Shown: in pieces, positions 57,282-64,000 of the stretch
How the letters are laid out: each line of letters begins with the position of its first letter
Numbering within the stretch: position 1 is the first letter of the stretch
NCBI RefSeq assembly: GCF_019578655.1
Contig: NC_063256.1
Coordinates: forward strand, 18,919,350 to 18,983,349
DNA: 64,000 nt
Source of the DNA: Ricinus communis
Taxonomy: Eukaryota; Streptophyta; Magnoliopsida; Malpighiales; Euphorbiaceae
Direction: 5' to 3'
Translations under genes and position numbers: made by a program
Notes under the pieces: generated by a model
What the model was told of the DNA's origin: nothing
The model's input: the letters and a program-made list of their open reading frames with translations, nothing else
Database searches by the model: none

Positions 57282-58430
57282 CTTGCGGGAAATCAAGTTA
57301 TGGGTTCTTTCAAGAACTTTGCAGACTTATCAACACTCACACTAGCGAGCATAGACTTATCACTCACGTCCTTTCTTTCTTTTGTATTCTTTGTTTACCC
57401 TTGCATTTAAATCAATTTGATTTGATTCTTACACTTAGTCGTATAGAAGAGAATATAGAGAACTTTTGATTTCATTCCTTATCAAATCTGAAATCCTATC
57501 TATGTAATCATTTTGGTTATCTCTATTGTGCCTTTTTTCTAATCTTTGTATAGTATGATGTTTTGGTTAATTTGGGAGCATAAACACGAGCGTTGAGTGA
57601 AAGCGCGTAGAAGCGGAAATCATAGACACCGATCCAATGCTTGGACAAAGGCAAAGAAAGAAAATTAGTTAATCAAGTATTGATATCATTCTCTGAATGA
57701 TCGCGAACGAATCTTTTGGAGGAAAGAGGGAACGATGAGAATCGAGACACGACCAAATATTCTAATTTAGGATTTGCACCATTGGGGTCTATGTCAGTCC
57801 TTGTTCCACTAGGCACGAGCACTCCTAATGACACAAGGATTGGCATGAGGAATTATGGGAATGCATTTGGTAAGCTTGACTGGTGGCATTGGGGCTCAAC
57901 TTGATGATCAAGTGTAACGAGATGTAAACCCACTCACATAAGGGAGAAATCATGTTGCTTTCGATTAATCCAAGTGGGAATGAGCGTGTTTTAATGTCGA
58001 GTATTGTTGTCATTCTCCAAATGATCGCAGATGAATCTTTTGGAGGAAAGCGCGAATGACATGAATGGAGACACGCCCAATTATTCTGATTCAGGATTCG
58101 CACCACTGGGGTCTCCATTATTCTTTTTCCTCTAGGCATGAGTACTCCTGATGACACAAAGATTGGCATAAGGAATCATGGGAATGCATTTGACAAGCTT
58201 GATCGGTGGCACTCGAGCATGACTTGAATATCAAGCAAGAGGAGACGCACATCTGTGCACAATGGTCATGTTGCTTTCGATTAATCCAAGCGAGAATGTG
58301 TGAGTTTTGATGTTCGGGATGCATATAATGATGTACTTTGGCTGGAGAATTATTAGGTAGACCCATGCGAGTTTTCCTTATTTTGTTAAGTTGCCTTATA
58401 TAATTTGGGACTACGAGGATCCTCTAGTTC
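57282..58430 (+). repeat. Repeat R, copy 2 with internal partial duplication
   Basis: Contains ccaatgcttggacaaa (57633), the frame 57716-57904 (YSNLGFAPLGSMSVLVPL), then at 57975-58215 a second diverged copy of the same part followed by a shared tail (58260-58390). No other coding sequence. Confidence 0.6.
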
Positions 58431-59374
58431 TTAATTTGACTTTAGTTTATTCATCTTTTTTTCTTTATTTATTCATATTTAGCTTATGGTTTTTTCCTCT
58501 TATGGAATGAGGGATTTCACATTATGAAAACCGCATGCAACCAAATATTTGAGGTTAGTGAGCATATTATTCTAGTCTTCTACCTTGCAGGAAACCAAGC
58601 TATGGATTCTTTGAAGAACTTTGCAGACTTATCAACACTCACAATAGCGAACACAGACTTATTGCTCACGTCCTTCCTTTCTTTTATGTTGTTTATCCTT
58701 ATGCTTAAATGTGTGGAAGAGAACAAAGAACTTGTGATTTCTTTCTTTATTGGATCCGAAATCCTACTTATTATCTCATTTTATTCGTTTTTTTTGTCCT
58801 TTTCTTTCTAATCTCTATCTAGTATGATGGTTTGGTTATATTTGTGGAGTATAAACACATGTTTTGAGTGGAAGCGGCAATCATAAGCATCGATCCAATG
58901 CTTGGACAAATGCGAAGAAAGAAAATTAGTCGATCGAGTATTGATATCATTCTCTGTATGATCACAGACTAATCTTTTGGAGGAAAGAGGGAACAATAAG
59001 AATCAAGACACGCCCAAATATTCTGATTCAGGATTTTCTCCATTGGGAACTCCATCATTCCTTATTCCTCTAGGCACCAGAACTTTTGATGACAAGGACA
59101 GGAATAAGGAACCATGGGAATGTAATTGACAAGCTTGACCAGTGGCATTAGGGATTAGCTTGATGGTGAAGCAGGACGATATGTAAATCCACGCGCATAA
59201 GGGGCAAAACATGTTGTTTTCAACTAATACAAGCGGGAATGCAAGAATTTTGGTTTTTGAGATGCATATAATGAAGTAATTTGGGTCGAAGTATTGTTAG
59301 GTAGGGTCATGCTAATTTTCCCTTGTTTTTGTTAAGCTGGCTATTAAAATCTGAGACTACGAGAGTTGTTGTGA
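58431..59374 (+). repeat. Repeat R, copy 3
   Basis: Runs from a TATA-less T-rich start through gcatgcaaccaaatatttgagg (58530), actttgcagacttatcaac (58619), ccaatgcttggacaaatgcg (58893) and the diverged small frame near 59000-59110, to tgctaattttcccttg (59310). It ends at the B-type LTR start. Confidence 0.6.
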
Positions 59375-59693
59375 TGCGAATCAAGAGTCAAAACCAAGTC
59401 ATAATCCAACTTCAAGTCAAGGGCCACATTCTACTCCAAGACCAATTACAAGTTCAAAGGATCCATTATTCATCAAAGGAGGTCCAATTACAAAAGTTAA
59501 AGCTAAGAGAATGAAGGAGGCCTTAAATGGGCTTATTCAATAAATTTGGGCCAAACCAACTTCAAAAATTAGAGTTAGTCAAAGATCAAGTTTCAATAAC
59601 CTAATTCAACATGTTACGCCTTGAGAAAGCTAGTTTGGGCCAAAATATTCAAAAGGAAAAAGGGAAACGAATTTCCTTCAAGAGGAAATAAGG
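59375..59693 (+). repeat. B-type LTR fragment
   Basis: Starts TGCGAATCAAGAG and follows the N1 LTR for about 320 bp (including aaggatccattattcatcaaag), then stops at about 59693 against the E LTR. Confidence 0.65.
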
Positions 59694-60105
59694 TAATAGG
59701 AAATCATCATATTAGCAACCATACACCCTAATAACTAAGTTATAAAACATATGGAATGCAAGAAAACACCCTCCAATCAAGATGATTCCAAAACCCAATG
59801 ATCTCCTCAAGTGAAGTTAGGAAAAACTAGTTCCAACAATAAAACTAGCACTAAAATTCAACTCCAAACGCCATAAACCATGTATGATTTGACAACTAAT
59901 CACAACCTAACTTAAGAAAACCTAATAAGACCTAAAAATCCAAATAAAAACGCTACAAATTAATTGTATGGACCCTTGAGTTCAGCCCAAACTTATTGCA
60001 CTAAATTGATGATGATTTTGGTCTCATTTTGCAATCCTAAGCCTTGGGCTAAGCCTTGTTGTGTTTAACACTCCAAATGTCTTTAATTAAGCCTAAAAAA
60101 GCTTC
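59694..60105 (-). repeat. LTR part of element E
   Basis: Lies directly downstream (minus strand) of the polyprotein stop. 59740-59880 matches 48765-48890. Ends are not definable from the window. Confidence 0.5.
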
Positions 60106-60929
60106 TTACATCCTTTTGGACTTGGATCTTGTTATTGGCCCTTCTTGAATGCTTAAAGGATCATTTGTAGTTCTTGTCTTTGTTGCATCATTCTCTATTT
60201 CCTTATAAGAATTCATCTTCGAATCAGCCTCATTGTTAATTTCATCACCTGCATCAAATAAAGAAAGATGAGCAACATTAAAAGAAGCACTCACATTGCC
60301 ATACTCACTTGGCAAATCTAGCTTGTAGGCATTGCCATTTATTCTTTCAAGGACTTGGAATGGCCCATCCCTTCTTGGCATTAACTTAGACTTTCTTTGG
60401 CTTGGGAATATTTTCCTTCCTCAAATGCAGCCAAACCCAATCACCCAGCTCAAATATAATTTTCTTTCTCCTCTTGTTGTATTGCTTTCCATATTATTGA
60501 TTTCTTTTCTCTGTTTGAGCACGCACCCTATCATGTAAGCTTTTAACAAATTTAGCCATTTGTTTGCCTTTAAAACTAGCTTTATCAATGGATAATGGCA
60601 GTAAATCCATAAGAGTTAATGGATTGAACCTATATACAACCTCAAAAGGTGGATAATTTGTTCTAGCATGAATACTCGTATTGTATGCAAACTCAACATG
60701 TGGCAAACATTCTTTCCAATTCTTGAAATTTCTTTGAATTATTTTCCTCAATCTTTGTGAGAGAGTACAATTAACCACCTCCATTTTTCCATCTGTTTGT
60801 GGATGACAAGTCGTTGAGAATAGAAGCTTTGTTCCCAACTTGCTCCAAAGTATCTTCCAAAAGTGGCTAAGGAATTTTACATCTCTATCACTAACAATTG
60901 TCCTTGGAACCCCATGCACTAATTTCATG
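60106..60929 (-). pseudogene. pol: Integrase C-terminal half of element E
   Basis: The minus frame 60928-60494 carries VHGVPRTIVSDRDVKFLSHF (second catalytic Asp), TTCHPQTDGKMEVVN (third acidic residue), and AYNTSIHARTNYPPFEVVY. A shift near 60490 leads to 60381-60106 with MPRRDGPFQVLERINGNAYK, FNVAHLSLFD and the end EGPITRSKSKRM. The first Asp and zinc-binding half are gone because the tandem array abuts at 60930. Same clade as A1 and A2, slightly better preserved. Confidence 0.8.
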
Positions 60930-63900
60930 GGATTATTTTCTCAGATTCATAAATATATACGTTTTACAGAATTATTTTCTTATATTGATAAATATACCAC
61001 TTTTACGGGGTCGTTTTTTCATATTAAGTTATTAGCACTATTAAGGGGTTGTTTTGTCAAATTCATAAATAAACATGTTTTACGGTGTTATTTTCTTATA
61101 AAGACAAATATACCCCTTTAACGGGATTGTTTTTTCATACTCAAAAATTAACACATTTAAGGGGCTGTTTTTCCATACTCACAAATATACCAAAATTACG
61201 GGGTTATTTTCCCCGATTGATAAATATCTCCGTATTACGGGGTTGTTTTCTAATATTTATAAATATAACCCTCTTACAGGATTGTCTTCTGATATTAAAA
61301 AATTTACCCCTTCTATGAGGCTATTTTCCCAGACTCGCAATTACACTACTTTTACGGGGTTGTCTTCTCAGATTCATAAATATACACATTTTACGGGTTA
61401 TTTTCTTATATTGATAAATATACCACTTTTACGAGGTCGTTTTCTCATATTAAATTATTAGCACTATTATGGGGTTGTTTTGTCAAATTCATAAATATAC
61501 ACTTTTTACGGAGTTATTTTTGTATATCGACAAATATACCCCTTTTACGGGGTTGTTTTCACATATTGTAAAATTAACCCATTTAAGGGGTCGTTTTCTC
61601 ATATTTACAAATATACCAAAATTATGGGGTTATGTTCTCCGATTGATAAATATCCCCATGTTACGGGGTTATTTTCTCATATTAAAAAATTTACCCTTTC
61701 TATGAGTCTATTTTTTCAGACTCGCAATTACACTACTTTTACGGGGTTATTTTCTTATATTGATAAAAATACCACTTTTACAAGGTCGTTTTCTCATATT
61801 AAATTATTAGCACTATTATGGGGTTGTTTTGTCAAATTCATAAATATACAACAGAGTTATTTTCGTATATCGACAAATATACCCCTTTTACGGGGTTGTT
61901 TTCCCATACTCACAAATATATCAAAATTAGGGGTTATTTTCTCCGATTGACAAATATCCCCGTATTACGGGGTTGTTCTCTCATATTAAAAGATTTATCC
62001 CTTCTACGAGACTGTTTTCTCAGACTCGCAATTACACTACTTTTATGGGGTTGTTTTCTCCAATTAATAAATATACACATTTTATGGAGTTATTTTTTTA
62101 TATTGATAAATATACCTCTTTTACAGGGTTGTTTTCTCATATTAAATTATAAGCACTATTATTGGATTTGTTATTAAATTCATAAATATACACGTTTTAC
62201 GAGGTTATTTTCTTATATCGACAAATCTACTCCTTTTATGGAGTTGTTTTCTCATATTATAAAATTAACCCAATTAAGGGGTTGTTTTCTCATACTCACA
62301 AATATACCAAATTACAGGGTTATTTTCTCCATTGGATAAATATCCCCGTATTATGGGATTATTTTCTTATAATAAAAAATTTACCTATTCTATGAGTCTG
62401 TTTTCTTAGACTCGCAATTACACTACTTTTACGGGGTTGTTTTGTCAGATTCATAAATTATTTTCTTCTATTAATAAATATACCATATTTACGGGATTAT
62501 TTCTCATATTAAATTATTAGCACTATTATGGAGTTGTTTTGTCAAATTCTTAAATATACACGTTTTACGAGGTTATTTTCTTATATCAATAATTATATCC
62601 CTTTTACGGGGTTGTTTTCTCATATTATAAAATTAACCCATTTAAGGGGTTGTTTTCTCATACTCACAGATATACCAAAATTACGGGATTGTTTTCTCCG
62701 ATTGATAAATATACCCCTCTCACGGGGTTGTTTTCTCATATTAAGAAATTTACCCCTTCTACGAGGCTGTTTTCTCAAACTCGCAATTACACTACTTTTA
62801 AGGGGTTGTTTTCTCATATTCAGAAATATACACATTTTACGGGATTATTTTCTTATATTGATAAATATATCATTTTTACGAGGTCGTTTTTTCATATTAA
62901 ATTATTAGCACAATAGTGGGTTGTTTTGTCAAATTCATAAATATACACGTTTTACGGAGTTATTTTCTTATATTGACAAATATACCCCTTTTACGGGGTT
63001 GTTTTCTCATATTATATAATTAACCCATTTAAAAAGTTGTTTTCTCACACTCACAAATATACCACAATCACGGAGTTATTTCCTCATATTCATAAATTTT
63101 CGTATTACCAGGTTGCTTTCACATATTAAAAGATTTACCCTCTCTACCAGGCTATTTTCTGATATTAAAAAATTTACCTCTTCTACGAGGCAGTTTTCTT
63201 AGACTCGCAATTACACTACTTTTACGGGGTTGTTTTTTCAGATTCACAAATATACCAAAATTACGAGATTATTTACTCTGATTGATAAATATCCCCATAT
63301 TACGGGATTGTTTCCTAATATTTATAAATATACCCCTCTTACGGGGTTGTTTTCTCATATTAAAAAATTTTCTCCTTTCACGAGGCTGTTTTTTCAGACT
63401 CGCAATTATACTAATTTTACAGGTTTTTTTTTTCTCAAATTCATAGATATATACATTTTATGGGGTTATCTTCTTATATTGATAAATATACCACTTTTAC
63501 GGGGTCATTTTCCAATATTAAATTATTAGCACTATTATGGGGTTGTTTTCTTAAATTCATAAATATACACGTTCTATAGGTTATTTTCTTCTATTAATAA
63601 ATATACCGCTTTTACGAGATCGTTTCTCATATTAAATTATTAGCACTATTATGGGGTTGTTTTATCAAATTCTTAAATATACACGTTTTACGAGATTATT
63701 TTCTTCTATTGATAAATATACCCCTTTTACGGGGTTATTTTCTCATACTATAAAATTAACATATTTAAAGGGTTGTTTTCTCATACTCACAAATATACTT
63801 AAATTACGGGATTATTTTTTCCGATTGATAAATATCCCCGTATTACAAGGTTGTTTTCTCATATTAAAAAATTTATCCCTTCTCCAAGGTTGTTTTCTCA

Positions 63901-64000
63901 GACTCGCAATTATACCATTTTTACAGGCTTATTTTCTCAGATTTATAAAAATACACGTTTTACGGGATTATTTTCTTATATTGATAAATGCACCACTTTT
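60930..64000. repeat. 39-bp tandem array with ~390-bp higher-order repeat
   Basis: About 79 monomers of 38-39 bp, each built as acggggttgttttctcatat plus a variable 18-20 bp half. The variable halves recur in fixed order (types ending ttgataaatataccac, ttattagcactatt, cataaatatacac, acaaatatacccc, ataaaattaaccc, acaaataccaaaatt-like, gataaatatccccgta, aaaaaatttacccc, tcgcaattacactac), giving a ten-monomer unit with some units one to three monomers shorter or longer. Because 39 is a multiple of three, frames stay open as 13-residue repeats; these are not genes. The array leaves the window. Confidence 0.9.

Noticed and set aside
60840..63529. Series of open frames of 70-126 codons in the tandem array
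   Set aside because: They are products of a monomer length divisible by three and low stop-codon frequency; no independent protein evidence.
60930..64000. CRISPR-like array
   Set aside because: Repeats are contiguous 39-bp monomers with degenerate halves and no unique spacers, in plant DNA without cas genes.
1..64000. tRNA, rRNA or intact host genes
   Set aside because: No cloverleaf-forming sequence or rRNA motif was recognised; tRNA-like matches are only the primer-binding sites. Every protein signature belongs to transposable elements, a pararetrovirus or transposon-associated gene fragments.

Overview
This window is plant nuclear DNA from a eudicot-like genome. It consists almost entirely of nested, decayed LTR retrotransposons, plus one endogenous plant pararetrovirus copy and the edge of a tandem-repeat array. 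The evidence is AT-rich non-coding DNA, plant-type primer-binding sites (tRNA-iMet complement TGGTATCAGAGC and the Athila-type TGGCRYCGTTG), plant Ty3/gypsy lineages (Athila-like, Tekay/Del-like chromovirus, Reina-like) and GT-AG introns. I see no intact host gene, rRNA or tRNA. The species cannot be named from the sequence. The setting looks like gene-poor, probably pericentromeric, heterochromatin.

Layout, left to right. 1-6425 (minus): Athila-like element ATH1 with an LTR remnant, PBS, gag and protease. It has no reverse transcriptase, RNase H or integrase, and carries a downstream ORF with its own TATA box and 5'UTR intron. 6426-8890 (minus): repeat R, then a rearranged D-type LTR and the interior of a non-autonomous element (N3). 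8896-11179: non-autonomous element N1. 11180-18225: two diverged copies of a gene-like repeat with a plant-mobile-domain-like protein, with a spliced DUF7745-like fragment between them. 18226-21044: LTR debris, including a large inverted repeat, and a gag-protease fragment (A3). 21045-22345: D-type LTR, PBS and leader. 22346-28840 (minus): a Caulimoviridae-derived copy split by non-autonomous element N2 (22979-26148).

28841-45320: Athila-like element ATH2 (LTR, PBS, gag, protease, RT, RNase H, partial integrase). Its gag carries a 0.8-kb tandem duplication, and a full-length Tekay-like element (31668-41124, TSD actaa) is inserted in the first duplicate. 45330-48745: Reina-like A1. 48746-49747: LTR fragment and repeat R. 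49748-57281: Reina-like A2, whose 5' LTR contains a nested D-type LTR. 57282-59374: more repeat R. 59375-60929: LTR pieces and the minus-strand end of element E (integrase C-terminus). 60930-64000: an array of 39-bp monomers organised into a roughly 390-bp, ten-monomer higher-order repeat, running off the window.

How the parts relate. The Reina-like elements and the non-autonomous elements N1-N3 share PBS, polypurine tract, LTR-end structure and a core promoter block. N1-N3 replace the enzymes with a small acidic ORF of unknown function and probably depended on the autonomous copies. Every polyprotein here is interrupted by stops or frameshifts. The youngest insertion is the Tekay-like element, judged by its near-identical LTRs and intact target-site duplication.
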